A program made the translations under genes and the position numbers. A stretch of DNA of 64,000 nt, taken from the NCBI RefSeq assembly GCF_029760935.1, contig NZ_CP121684.1:1798001-1862000 (forward strand), given 5' to 3'. How positions within the stretch are numbered: position 1 is the first letter of the stretch; each line of letters starts with the position of its first letter. The notes beneath the pieces were generated by a model. That model was given only the letters and a program-made list of their open reading frames with translations, searched no databases and was not told where the DNA came from. Source of the stretch: Lysinibacter sp. HNR (GTDB lineage: Bacteria > Actinomycetota > Actinomycetes > Actinomycetales > Microbacteriaceae). Of this stretch, positions 16,486 to 25,900 are shown piece by piece.

Positions 16486-17742
16486 CTATTCAACGGATAA
16501 CGGATAACGAGCGTCCGGATCTTCGAGTTGAGTGAATCGGGACGGGGAACATGACTCCGCGTAATCGGGAAGCTTTTCCCCGCGCAGCATGCACTGAATC
16601 AGATGAGAGGTGACCGCGGCTAACAATATTCCGTGACGGTAATGTCCCGTTGCAACCATCAGCGTGCCGTCCGCCACACTCCCGATAAGGGGCAGGTTAT
16701 CGGGAGAACCGGGACGAGCCCTCGCCGTTACCTCGGTGATCTCGGCCTCATCCAAGCCAGGGATCACGGCACGGGCATCACGTAACAGCGTAAAAATCCC
16801 ACCGGCGGTTGCTTGGCGGTCGTCTTCCCGTTCATACGTCGTGGCCCCCACAACAATCTCTCCATCGCTGCGGGGAACAATATAGATGGGACGTCCCTGC
16901 ACCAACCCCCGCACGGTAAACTCTGTGTCCAGCCAGGGAACGGAATTATAGTTGAGACGCACCACCTCACCTTTAACCGGCCTGGTGGGAATGTCGATCC
17001 CGCTCAGGTCGGCGACAAGAGAGGATGACTGCCAACCCGCCGCAATCAGGACCCGATCCGCGTGGATTGAAACCCCTCCCTCAAGAATAACGCCCTCAAC
17101 CCGCTGACGTTTCCCCTCAACCCGCTGATCTTCTTCTCCAACCTGATGGTTATTCACCCCCGCCTGCTCGCTGTTTTCATCTGTCACGAGCAGGGCCGCA
17201 ACCCGCTTCTTCTCCACATGAGTCCCGTGGCGAGCTATTGCCCCGATGAGTGCCAGGCTCACCTCGCGAGGGTTGATTTGGTGGTCATTTTCTGCCCACA
17301 ACCCGCCGGAAACATGCGCTCCGGCTAGGGGAAGACGCTCACGCACCTCGGCGGCACTCAGCATCTCTGAGTCAAGATTCCACTCGCGGTGAAGAGCGTG
17401 CAATCTCCTAGCCTCTTCAAGATCGCCGCTGTCAAAGGCTACCGTGAGGCTGCCCGCCCGCCGAAAGCCGATATCCACCCGCGTCTCATGCTCGAGTTCT
17501 TTCACGAGGGTTGGCCACAACCTGGCTGACTCAACGTTAAGTCTCATCAGATCGTGTTCCCCAAAAGCCGCCTCGAAGGTAGGAGCTATCATTCCCGCAG
17601 CGGCATATGTTGCCCCGTTTGCGGGATCGGGGTCGTACCATCGCACGGTCAAGCCGTCCTGTAGTGCGCGCCACACGGCAAGCGCCCCGATGATTCCAGC
17701 GCCAACCACCACCAGGTCTATCCGGTGTGTTGCAGGTTCCAT
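16486..17742 (-). CDS. thiO: Glycine oxidase ThiO
   Basis: FAD enzyme that oxidises glycine to dehydroglycine for ThiG, in aerobes that lack ThiH. The DAO fold is shown by VVVGAGIIGALA at 11-22, the GATYAAAGMIAP segment, and the C-terminal RARPGSPDNLPLIG and ATGHYRHGILLA. At 418 residues it is longer than usual; the extra length includes a Gln/Val/Glu-rich insertion at about 195-220 (EQAGVNNHQVGEEDQRVEG) with short internal repetition. GAGAGG with 5-nt spacing precedes the ATG. It is the first gene of thiO-thiS-thiG. No TPP aptamer is visible in its leader. Confidence 0.93.
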   Translation of the reverse strand: MEPATHRIDLVVVGAGIIGALAVWRALQDGLTVRWYDPDPANGATYAAAGMIAPTFEAAFGEHDLMRLNVESARLWPTLVKELEHETRVDIGFRRAGSLTVAFDSGDLEEARRLHALHREWNLDSEMLSAAEVRERLPLAGAHVSGGLWAENDHQINPREVSLALIGAIARHGTHVEKKRVAALLVTDENSEQAGVNNHQVGEEDQRVEGKRQRVEGVILEGGVSIHADRVLIAAGWQSSSLVADLSGIDIPTRPVKGEVVRLNYNSVPWLDTEFTVRGLVQGRPIYIVPRSDGEIVVGATTYEREDDRQATAGGIFTLLRDARAVIPGLDEAEITEVTARARPGSPDNLPLIGSVADGTLMVATGHYRHGILLAAVTSHLIQCMLRGEKLPDYAESCSPSRFTQLEDPDARYPLSVE

Positions 17743-17852
17743 ATTTGCCTCTCACTCGCGCAGCGGGGTCTTGGCCCGTCGCAGTGGGACCTCATCCACC
17801 ACAGTAGACCTCCCACGCACCACAATACTAACCACAGGGGATGTGTGTTACG

Positions 17853-17871
17853 GTAAGTAGAGAAAACTTAC
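17853..17871. repeat. Inverted repeat GTAAGT-N7-ACTTAC just upstream of TPP aptamer 2
   Basis: A perfect 6-bp inverted repeat with a 7-nt spacer lies in the thiO/tenA divergent promoter region and ends 2 nt before the aptamer. It could be an operator between the divergent promoters or a small 5' hairpin of the tenA leader; the sequence does not decide. Confidence 0.4.
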
Positions 17872-17872
17872 A

Positions 17873-17955
17873 GACACGGGGTGCCGCTCATTATTCTGCC
17901 GCGGCTGAGATAACACCCGACGAACCTGTTCAGGTAATTCTGACGAAGGGATGTC
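17873..17955 (+). promoter_or_regulatory. TPP riboswitch (THI element) upstream of tenA-thiYXZ
   Basis: Conserved blocks are present: ACACGGGGTGCCG, GCGGCTGAGA (17901-17910), ACACCC, GAACCTGTTCAGGTAAT and TCTGACGAAGGGA. P1 pairs GACA 17873-17876 with TGTC 17952-17955. GAAGGGA (17945-17951) is the SD for tenA, 10 nt before its ATG, again inside the aptamer, pointing to direct translational control of salvage and uptake genes. Confidence 0.95.
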
Positions 17956-17961
17956 CACGCC

Positions 17962-18732
17962 ATGGATGGCACGCCACAAACACTAAGCGATGCTGCGCTC
18001 ACACCGCAAAAAGATTCCTCGGTGTCCCCGCGCTTCACCGATCGACTCTGGGAGTCAACCGCGGATCTCCGCGGGGAAATTGATTCGTTAGAGTTCTTGC
18101 AGCGCCTGGGGGACGGTACCCTCGCGCTGGACGACTTTTATTTTTACATGCATCAGGACGCGATCTACTTGGCCGGGTACAGCAGGGCGCTTGCCCTGCT
18201 CGCAGCCAAGGCTCCGGACCCTCACACGGCCGCGTTCTGGGCGCAGTCCTCTCACGATGCGGCGGTGGTGGAGGCGAGCCTGCACGAGGATATTCTCGCA
18301 ACGAACAACGCCGCAGAGGCCCGAGTAGACAAGCATACTGAAGCTTCCCCCACCTGCCTGGGGTATGTTTCATATCTCATCGCTACGGCGGCAACCGCAC
18401 CCTACGCGGTGGGTTGCGCCGCGGTGCTTCCGTGCTTTTGGCTCTACGCCGATGTGTCTTCACGCTTGGCCGCCTCGGCGGCGGATGTGCTCGCTCGGGA
18501 TCCAGAACACCCGTTTGCCCAGTGGGTAGCGGCCTACGACGGAGAAGAATTCCAGTCCTCCGTTCGGCGGGCCCGCGAAGTTGTTGATGGCGTTTACACC
18601 CGTGCCAGCGAGGAAGAGACCGCAGCCATGTTTGAGGCTCACCGGATCGCCACCCGATACGAGCTACTCTTCTGGGACACCGCGCTCAACCGGCAGCCGT
18701 GGCCACGCTCAACGCGAACGGGTGCCTTGTGA
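17962..18732 (+). CDS. tenA: TenA-type aminopyrimidine aminohydrolase (thiaminase II)
   Basis: Hydrolyses aminomethyl-HMP, a thiamine breakdown product, to HMP for salvage. The all-helical protein (256 residues) has the TenA features: YFYMHQDAIYLAGYSRAL, the active-site Cys at 158 in AAVLPCFWLY (TenA_C type), YLIATA and the C-terminal TRYELLFWDTA with the catalytic Glu. A 20-residue N-terminal extension precedes the conserved part. The gene is under the second TPP riboswitch, and its stop overlaps the GTG of thiY, giving the set tenA-thiY-thiX-thiZ. That context fits uptake of formylaminopyrimidine and its conversion to HMP, although the deformylating amidohydrolase (YlmB) is not in the window. 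Confidence 0.93.
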   Translation: MDGTPQTLSDAALTPQKDSSVSPRFTDRLWESTADLRGEIDSLEFLQRLGDGTLALDDFYFYMHQDAIYLAGYSRALALLAAKAPDPHTAAFWAQSSHDAAVVEASLHEDILATNNAAEARVDKHTEASPTCLGYVSYLIATAATAPYAVGCAAVLPCFWLYADVSSRLAASAADVLARDPEHPFAQWVAAYDGEEFQSSVRRAREVVDGVYTRASEEETAAMFEAHRIATRYELLFWDTALNRQPWPRSTRTGAL

Positions 18733-19763
18733 ATAAGATAACCACAGGCTTTGTCGCGCTCCTGGCGACTGCTGCACTCCTGCTTACCGGATGCGCGGGG
18801 GCTACTTCTGTATCCGATAATAGCTCTCGAACCGTTCGCTTTGCCCTGGATTGGACCCCCAACACCAACCACACCGGACTCTACGTTGCACAAGAAAAAG
18901 GATACTTCGCGGCGGAGGGCATCAAGGTTGAACTCATCGATTACAACAGCGTGCTTCCCGACACTCTGATCGATGCCGGTCACGCCGATGCGGGAATCAG
19001 TTTTCACGACGCCTCCGTCATGGCGCAGGCCTCGGGAGCTCAGGTGGTGGCGATCATGTCGGTGCTACAGGACTGGGCCAGCGCCATTGCGATCCGCGCC
19101 GACGACCCGTCTATTACCCGCCCGGCAGACCTGGACGGAAAAACCTATGCCGGCTTTGGAGAACCCGCTGAGCTCCCCCTGCTCACGCAGGTGATTCGCA
19201 ATGACGGTGGAACCGGTTCGTTTGAGAACGTAGTGCTCGGCACCTCCGCCTACGAGGCTCTGTACTCCGGCAATGCTGATTTTACAATCCCTTTCTTTGC
19301 ATGGGAGGGGGTTGAAGCCGAGCGGAGTGGTAATCCTCTCCGGCTTTTCCACTACACTGACTACGGGTTCCCCCAGCAATACGCGGTAGTAATTGACGCC
19401 GGCCGCGAGTGGCTCTCGCAAGCGCCCGAAGACGCCGCCGCTTTTGTTCGGGCATTGAATAAGGGTTACCAATTTGCGGCGGAGAATCCCGACGAGGCGG
19501 CAGATATTCTTATCGCCGCAAATCCCGGGTTCTTTGATGACGAGGAGATGGTTCACGAGAGCCAGCGCATCCTGTCACGGGAACTGCTCCGCGATGCAAA
19601 CAACCAGATTGGTACGCTCGAAAAGGAGCACTGGGAAGGGTATGCCCGTTTCCTCTTCGAGAACGGCCTCCTCAGCGATGACACGGGTAAAGTACTCACC
19701 GAAGAACCCGATTGGTCCACCTACTACACCACTGAGTATTTGCCACCCCGCGACGCCTCATGA
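18729..19763 (+). CDS. thiY: ThiY-type pyrimidine-binding lipoprotein of an ABC importer (NMT1/THI5-like)
   Basis: Extracytoplasmic binding protein for the thiamine-precursor importer. Signal and lipobox LLTGC place the lipid-modified Cys at 22; the mature protein starts with the NMT1 signature FALDWTPNTNHTGLYVA and shows KGYFAAEGI and DAGISFHDAS. 344 residues is normal. The GTG at 18729 overlaps the tenA stop (GTGA); a start at 18699 would remove the compact signal peptide. Related ThiY proteins bind N-formyl-aminomethyl-HMP; HMP itself is also possible. Confidence 0.92.
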   Translation: MNKITTGFVALLATAALLLTGCAGATSVSDNSSRTVRFALDWTPNTNHTGLYVAQEKGYFAAEGIKVELIDYNSVLPDTLIDAGHADAGISFHDASVMAQASGAQVVAIMSVLQDWASAIAIRADDPSITRPADLDGKTYAGFGEPAELPLLTQVIRNDGGTGSFENVVLGTSAYEALYSGNADFTIPFFAWEGVEAERSGNPLRLFHYTDYGFPQQYAVVIDAGREWLSQAPEDAAAFVRALNKGYQFAAENPDEAADILIAANPGFFDDEEMVHESQRILSRELLRDANNQIGTLEKEHWEGYARFLFENGLLSDDTGKVLTEEPDWSTYYTTEYLPPRDAS

Positions 19764-20542
19764 AGCGGTCACGCACGCTAATAGGTGCTGTCTGGCCAGC
19801 ACTCATCCTTGCTACCCTTCTAATCGCCGTGTGGGAGGTCGCGGTACAGTTCAGCGGTGTTCGTCCGCAAATTTTGCCGGCTCCCTCCAGGGTTCTTGAA
19901 CAGGGGATCGCTCACCGCGATGACCTTGTGCTGCACGCTTCAGCAACGCTGGGTGTAACACTCGTTGGTTTTGCCGTCTCGCTACTTGTGAGTTGGGCAA
20001 TCGCTATCGCGGTAGATTTTGTGCCCGGGCTGAGGCGGGCGCTCACCCCCTTTCTTGTTGCCTCGCAGACCTTGCCAATCATTGCGATTGCCCCCCTCAT
20101 GATCATCTGGTTTGGGTTTGGGGCACTGCCCAAAATTCTGGTTATACTACTCGTCACGTTTTTCCCCGTAGCGCTCGGCTTGATCGAGGGATTTCGAAGC
20201 GCGAGCCCCAGCGCCACCGCCCTGCTCCGCAGCATGGGGGCGTCCCGGTGGCAGATTTTCTATCGATTGCGTCTCCCCCAGGCGCTCCCCCGATTCTTTA
20301 CAGCGCTGCGCATAGGAATCACCTACGCCGTGGTGGGGGCAATTTTTGCCGAGTATGTGGGTGCCAAATCTGGGCTCGGAATTTATATGAGCGTCCAGAA
20401 AAACTCTTTTAGAACGGATCTGGTGTTGGCCGCGGTTGTTGTTACCGCGCTCATGAGCGTGACCCTCTTTCTCCTCACCTATCTCGTGCAGAGGATCGTG
20501 GCTCCCTGGACACTCTCGTCCCCGAAGGAGAGCCACTCATGA
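19760..20542 (+). CDS. thiX: ThiX-type ABC transporter permease
   Basis: Inner-membrane channel subunit of the thiamine-precursor importer. 260 residues with about six hydrophobic segments; the cytoplasmic coupling loop EGFRSASPSATALLRSMGAS followed by RLPQALPRFFTALRIG is the EAA motif of binding-protein-dependent permeases of the SsuC/TauC type. ATG overlaps the thiY stop (ATGA) and its own stop overlaps thiZ, so translation is tightly coupled. Substrate is inferred from the riboswitch, TenA and ThiY. Confidence 0.92.
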   Translation: MKRSRTLIGAVWPALILATLLIAVWEVAVQFSGVRPQILPAPSRVLEQGIAHRDDLVLHASATLGVTLVGFAVSLLVSWAIAIAVDFVPGLRRALTPFLVASQTLPIIAIAPLMIIWFGFGALPKILVILLVTFFPVALGLIEGFRSASPSATALLRSMGASRWQIFYRLRLPQALPRFFTALRIGITYAVVGAIFAEYVGAKSGLGIYMSVQKNSFRTDLVLAAVVVTALMSVTLFLLTYLVQRIVAPWTLSSPKESHS

Positions 20543-21345
20543 GCTCACTCCCACCCACCGCGATTTCACTCTCCCACATCACAAAAAGCTTTACGACAAA
20601 ACGCGGCCCGTTATCCGTGATTCGCGATCTCAGCCTGGAGGTAGATTCCGGCGCCTTCCTGTCCCTGATCGGTCCGAGCGGGTGCGGGAAAAGCACCCTT
20701 TTTACCATCTTGGCCGGCCTCACCGGGCCGGATAGCGGGCGGGTCACGCTGAACGGATCAACAATCACCGACCATCGCGATTCCGCAAAGCACTGCGCCT
20801 ATATGCCCCAGGATGACGTTCTCTTTCCGTGGCGCAGCGTGATTGATAACGCCATCATCGGCCTGCAAATTCAGGGGGTTTCGCGACGCGAGGCCCGCGC
20901 ACGCGCAATAGAGCTGCTTCCCACCTTTGGCCTCACCGATTTTGCCGAGGCCAAACCCGAGCACCTCTCCGGTGGTATGCGGCAACGCGTGTCACTTCTT
21001 CGTACCGTGCTACAGGGAAAAAAGATTCTTCTGCTCGACGAGCCGTTTGCCGCCCTGGATTCCCTCACCCGAAGCGACATGCAGCAGTGGCTCAGCGATG
21101 TGTGTCGGCAATTAGGAGTCACGGTGTTACTCATCACCCACGATATCCGCGAGGCCGTATACCTCTCGAACCGAGTTGTTGCGCTCGCCCCACGACCAAC
21201 CAGTATTGTGGCAGACATCATTTTTGATGATATTAAGCAGGGGCAGCCAATCAATCTGCGCGCTCGTGCCAAAGACCCCGACGTCATGGCCGCCGAGCAC
21301 AGACTCTTTGACCTGCTCCACAGCACACAGCCCGATCTAGGCTAA
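20539..21345 (+). CDS. thiZ: ThiZ-type ABC transporter ATP-binding protein
   Basis: Energy-coupling ATPase of the same importer. 268 residues with Walker A GPSGCGKST, Q-loop MPQDDVLFPW, signature LSGGMRQRV, Walker B ILLLDEPFAALD and the switch His in LLITHDIREA. It belongs to the nitrate/taurine/sulfonate ATPase group, assigned to pyrimidine uptake by its operon. Start overlaps thiX by 4 nt. The gene closes the operon; no strong terminator is seen in the next 100 nt. Confidence 0.93.
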   Translation: MSSLPPTAISLSHITKSFTTKRGPLSVIRDLSLEVDSGAFLSLIGPSGCGKSTLFTILAGLTGPDSGRVTLNGSTITDHRDSAKHCAYMPQDDVLFPWRSVIDNAIIGLQIQGVSRREARARAIELLPTFGLTDFAEAKPEHLSGGMRQRVSLLRTVLQGKKILLLDEPFAALDSLTRSDMQQWLSDVCRQLGVTVLLITHDIREAVYLSNRVVALAPRPTSIVADIIFDDIKQGQPINLRARAKDPDVMAAEHRLFDLLHSTQPDLG

Positions 21346-21536
21346 AAAGGTTACCCACCCTTATAAAGTCTGCACCTCACTCGTGCATATTCTCACAGCC
21401 GTGGGGAACCGCCTCTCACTGGGGAAGCACCTCTCATACAGCGTTGTGATTTTTCCTCTCGCCGCGTTGTATGTTCAGGGGTGTCCTGTCCGAAACGTTC
21501 AAGACGAGGAAGTTTCTACTGGGCTACCGTAAAGAC

Positions 21537-21926
21537 ATGCAAACACAACTTGGATTCATCGGTATTGTTACACGCGATATGGGAGAGTCTCTCCGGTTTT
21601 ATCGGGCGCTTGGCCTTAATATTCCGGAGGGCCTTGAGGATCAACCACACGTAGACATTGAATTGAACGCGGGGGTTCGTCTTGCCTGGGACACCGTTCA
21701 GACTATTCAAACTTTTGACCCGCACTATGAGTTCCCCAGCGGAAAACACCGCGTGGCCCTCGCTTTTAATCTGGGTACAGCCGATGCGGTCAACGACAAA
21801 TTTGCCGCGCTTGAAGCCCTAGGATATCCGGGTCACACAGCCCCCTGGGATGCTTTCTGGGGCCAACGTTACGCAACAATCTTTGACCCCGACGGTAACT
21901 CGATTGATCTCTACGCAGACCTGTAA
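21537..21926 (+). CDS. VOC (glyoxalase/bleomycin-resistance fold) family protein
   Basis: 129-residue protein of the vicinal oxygen chelate fold, one complete pair of beta-alpha-beta-beta-beta units. It opens LGFIGIVTRDMGESLRFYRALGL and ends WGQRYATIFDPDGNSIDLYADL, both typical. The expected metal-ligand positions are only partly kept (His and Glu residues sparse), so it may bind a ligand rather than catalyse. ATG 21537 is chosen because the conserved fold begins there; the frame is open upstream to 21471. A TACCGT box ends 6 nt before the ATG and no SD is seen, so a leaderless transcript is possible. It faces the AraC regulator at 22078. Confidence 0.8.
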   Translation: MQTQLGFIGIVTRDMGESLRFYRALGLNIPEGLEDQPHVDIELNAGVRLAWDTVQTIQTFDPHYEFPSGKHRVALAFNLGTADAVNDKFAALEALGYPGHTAPWDAFWGQRYATIFDPDGNSIDLYADL

Positions 21927-22077
21927 CCCGTGTAGCCCGATACGGGCCCACGCTGCTCGATAGTCCCACGTAGACCCGTCATCCGGTATGCCCCGGTGAA
22001 AAGCTCAGCAGGCTCCGCGCAGATCCGCATCGAGTACAAAGACGACCCAGACCTCGATAAGAGGCCCAGATGAGCGT

Positions 22078-22758
22078 CTACGATCGAAGCGCACGGGGCG
22101 ATACCCCGCTGAGTCTACCCACCTCTCGTGATAGGTGGGCCTGATCGGAGTACCCACTGCTCATAGCGACCTCGGCGAGGGCTCTCCCTCGTCGAATCTG
22201 TTGATACGCATTCTGGAAACGCAATATTCGTTTAAGGGTCTGCATCCCATAACCAAAATACATCAGGCATTCCCGGTGCAGTTGTCGTTCTGACACGTAC
22301 ATTATACGGGCGGCATCTGCCACGGTAATGCCTGACCGAGCAGCAGAGCGAAGCTGAGCAGCCCTTGCAAGCCGCCGAGAACTCACACGCTCTGCCTGTA
22401 GTGCTAAAGCTTGGGGCAGCGACGACTCCACCGAATCAGGGGTAATCTTGGCTAACGGAAAAATCGTGAGATAGTGAGGCAGCACGTCCGCGAGATCAAC
22501 ACGCATATCCACAATCTCGTGGGCGTCAAGTCCCAGCAGCGCGGGAGCAATTCCGGGTGCCAGACGAACTCCCACCAGGCTTTCTCCCCCGGTTGACCGC
22601 GACACAAACGGGCGCGTGGTGGGACCAGCCAGGCTGAGCATATTGCGGTGCCACAGCACATCAATGCATCCATCAGGCACAATTGTTTCCCGCACGGATG
22701 ATCGTGAGGCCCACACGATAGCTCCGAGGAAAGAAGCCCGGCTCTCTCGATAGGTCAT
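22078..22758 (-). CDS. AraC-family transcriptional regulator
   Basis: 226-residue regulator. The N-terminal 120 residues resemble the small sensor domain found in a subset of actinobacterial AraC proteins (RETIVPDGCIDVLWH, GESLVGVRLAPGIAPALLG). The C-terminal AraC DNA-binding domain spans about 135-226, with a first helix-turn-helix around ITVADAARIMYVSERQLHREC and a second in LAEVAMSSGYSDQAHLSREVGRLSGVSP. It is convergent with the VOC gene; this pairing is common in actinobacteria and suggests, but does not show, regulation of that gene. GGGAAAAGG lies just before the ATG. Confidence 0.88.
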   Translation of the reverse strand: MTYRESRASFLGAIVWASRSSVRETIVPDGCIDVLWHRNMLSLAGPTTRPFVSRSTGGESLVGVRLAPGIAPALLGLDAHEIVDMRVDLADVLPHYLTIFPLAKITPDSVESSLPQALALQAERVSSRRLARAAQLRSAARSGITVADAARIMYVSERQLHRECLMYFGYGMQTLKRILRFQNAYQQIRRGRALAEVAMSSGYSDQAHLSREVGRLSGVSPRALRS

Positions 22759-22925
22759 CGCCTTTTCCCGCCGATGCTCACCCTTACAACATTACGCACG
22801 CCGCACCGTACTGATCGCACCACTCCGTACATGCTCCAGCACGCTCCCAACAACTTATTCACCGTCGCCCCGCTTCCGTGACAACCTCCACATCAGGGCC
22901 GTCGTGTTTGCAGCAAGAGGTGTGC

Positions 22926-25900
22926 TCACTGCAGGCAGCGGGGACCCAAAAGCCCCTTTATGTCTCCGAAGAAACTTGAGTTGACCGAGACCGGGTAGGG
23001 AAGCTCAAAGATACGAACGGAGGTGGAGGTGAGCAGCCTGAGCCGTACTTCGTTTTGTCCAGAATGACGCTCCAGCAACTCTTTAAGCTCCCTCATCGTC
23101 TTGGGGGTGGCACGCTTATCTTGCAGGGTTATCGATATGGGTGCCCCCACCTCAGACTGCTCTACCTCGGGAAGGGACACACCATAGGCGTGCATCGACA
23201 TGCCGTCGTCGCGGGCATTCACCTTTCCACGAACCGAGGCGATCGAGTCGCTCTGCAGCATCGGGCCAAACTCCAGATAGGACTTGCCCATCAGAAGCAC
23301 CTGTATCTCCCCGGTAAAGTCCTCCACCGTGATCATTCCGTATTGGTTGCCCGACTTTGCAACCCTGTGCTGAACGCTCGTGATGAGACCGGCGATCGTC
23401 ACAATTTCACCATCAAGGTTGGCATCCGGATTGTTAATGTCGTTAACGGTGGTGCTGGCGTGTTTTGCTAGGGCAATCTCGAGACCCGCGAGCGGATGAT
23501 CGGAAACGTAGAGCCCAAGCATCTCCCGCTCGAACGCAAGCTTGTCTTTTTTGCCCCACTCGGGACGCTCGGGTACCTGGTCCTCCGCCTGCGCGGGATC
23601 GTCAAAGAGACTATCAAAATCGAACCCAAAATTTCCGTTTGCCTCTTCGCGCTTGGCCTTGGACGCGGCATCGACGGCATCTTCGTGAATCTCGACAAGC
23701 GCGCGACGAACCGGAGATATCGAGTCAAACGCTCCCGCTTTAATGAGGGATTCTACGGTGCGCTTGTTGAGTACGGTAAGCGGAACCTTATTGAGGAAGT
23801 CATGAAACGAGGTGAAACGCCCTTTTTCTTCGCGCGCCTCACGAATATTTTCGACCACCTGCGCACCAACGTTACGGATGGCTCCCAGGCCAAAGCGGAT
23901 GTCGGTACCCACCGCGGAGAAGTGTACAAGAGACTCGTTCACGTCGGGCGCCAGCACCTGGATTCCCATGTGGCGGCACTCATTAAGGTACATACCCAAT
24001 TTATCTTTAGAGTCGCCCACACTCGTGAGTAGCGCGGCCATAAACTCCGCCGGAAAATTGGCTTTTAGGTAGGCCGTCCAGTAACTCAAGACGCCATAGG
24101 CCGCCGAGTGAGCCTTATTAAAAGCGTAGTCGGAAAATGGGAGCAGAATATCCCAGAGGGTTTGAACAGCGGCGTCTGAGTACCCGTTATCCCGCATACC
24201 CTGTGAGAAGGTCTCAAACTGTTTGTCCAGCTCTGACTTTTTCTTCTTGCCCATGGCCCGACGCAAAAGATCGGCCTGGGCCAGTGTAAAGCCAGCCAGT
24301 TTTTGGGCGATTGACATCACCTGTTCCTGGTAAACGATCAAACCAAACGTTCCGCCCAGCACCTCGCTGAGAGGTTCTTCGAGCTCCGGATGAATAGGAA
24401 TGATCTCCTGGGCAGCATTCTTACGCAGAGCATAATTGGTGTGAGAGTTTGCACCCATGGGACCGGGCCGGTAGAGAGCAAGAACGGCCGAGATATCTTC
24501 AAAGTTATCGGGCTTCATGAGCCGCAGCAGGCCACGCATTGGGCCACCATCAAGCTGAAACACCCCGAGGGTGTCTCCGCGTGCAATCAACTCATACGTT
24601 GCCTGATCGTCCAGATCAAGATCTTCGAGAATGATGTTCTCGTTGCGGTTGGCCCGGATATTATCGAGGGCATCATCCAGGATTGTGAGGTTGCGCAGGC
24701 CCAGAAAATCCATCTTAATGAGCCCAAGGGTTTCACAGGCCGGATAGTCAAACTGGGTAACGATCTGGCCGTCTTGCTCGCGCCTCATGATGGGGATGAT
24801 ATCGATCAGCGGGTCGCTCGACATGATTACACCGGCCGCGTGAACACCCCACTGCCGCTTGAGATTTTCGATACCGCGGGCGGTTTGAAAAACCGTTTGC
24901 GCGTCGGAGTCTACCTCAAGAATCGCCCGAAAATCGGCAGCCTCTTTGTAACGAGGATGTGCCGTATCCATGATTCCCTCGAGTGGGATGTCTTTACCCA
25001 TCACGGCAGGCGGCATGGCCTTGGTGAGCTTTTCACCCATGCCATAGGGAAAACCGAGCACCCGGGAGGAATCTTTAATAGCCTGCTTGGCCTTAATAGT
25101 TCCGTACGTGACGATCTGCGCCACACGCTCGTCACCGTATTTTTCGGTGACATATTTAATGACCTCACCGCGACGACGCTCGTCGAAATCTACGTCAAAG
25201 TCTGGCATCGACACGCGATCCGGGTTAAGAAAACGCTCAAAAATGAGACCGTGCTGCAGGGGATCAAGGTCGGTAATTTTCATGGCGTACGCCGCCATTG
25301 ATCCGGCACCCGAACCCCGACCGGGACCCACTCGAATACCGTTCTTTTTAGACCAGTTGATGAAGTCGGCAACCACAAGAAAGTATCCGGGGAAACCCAT
25401 CTGGAGGATAACCTCCACCTCGTAGTCGGCCTGTTTGCGAACGTTATCAGGAATACCACCCGGGTAGCGCTCGTGTAGGCCGGTCTCGACCTCCTTGATA
25501 AACCAGCTCTCCTCGTTTTCACCGGGAGGGCAGGGAAAACGAGGCATATAGTTTGCGCGGGTATCGAAGGCCGTTTCACAGCGCTCAGCGATCAGCAGGG
25601 TGTTGTCGCAGGCCTCGGGATAGTCTCGAAAAACCTGACGCATCTCGGCCGGGGTCTTAAGATAAAACTCGTTAGCGTCAAATTTAAATCGGTTGGGGTC
25701 GTCGAGTCGCGATCCGGATTGCACACAGAGCAGGGCCGCGTGCGATTCGGCGTCCGCCGCATGGGTGTAGTGCAGATCGTTTGTGGCGACCAAGGGCAGT
25801 CCCAGGTCTTTGGCCAGCTTAATGAGATCCGACATCACACGTCTCTCAATATCGATGCCGTGATCCATAATCTCGCAAAAGAAATTTTCTTTACCAAAGA

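Noticed and set aside
24390-25301. Long plus-strand open frame (303 codons)
   Set aside because: It lies entirely antisense to dnaE, whose protein is clear through this region; no SD or known product.
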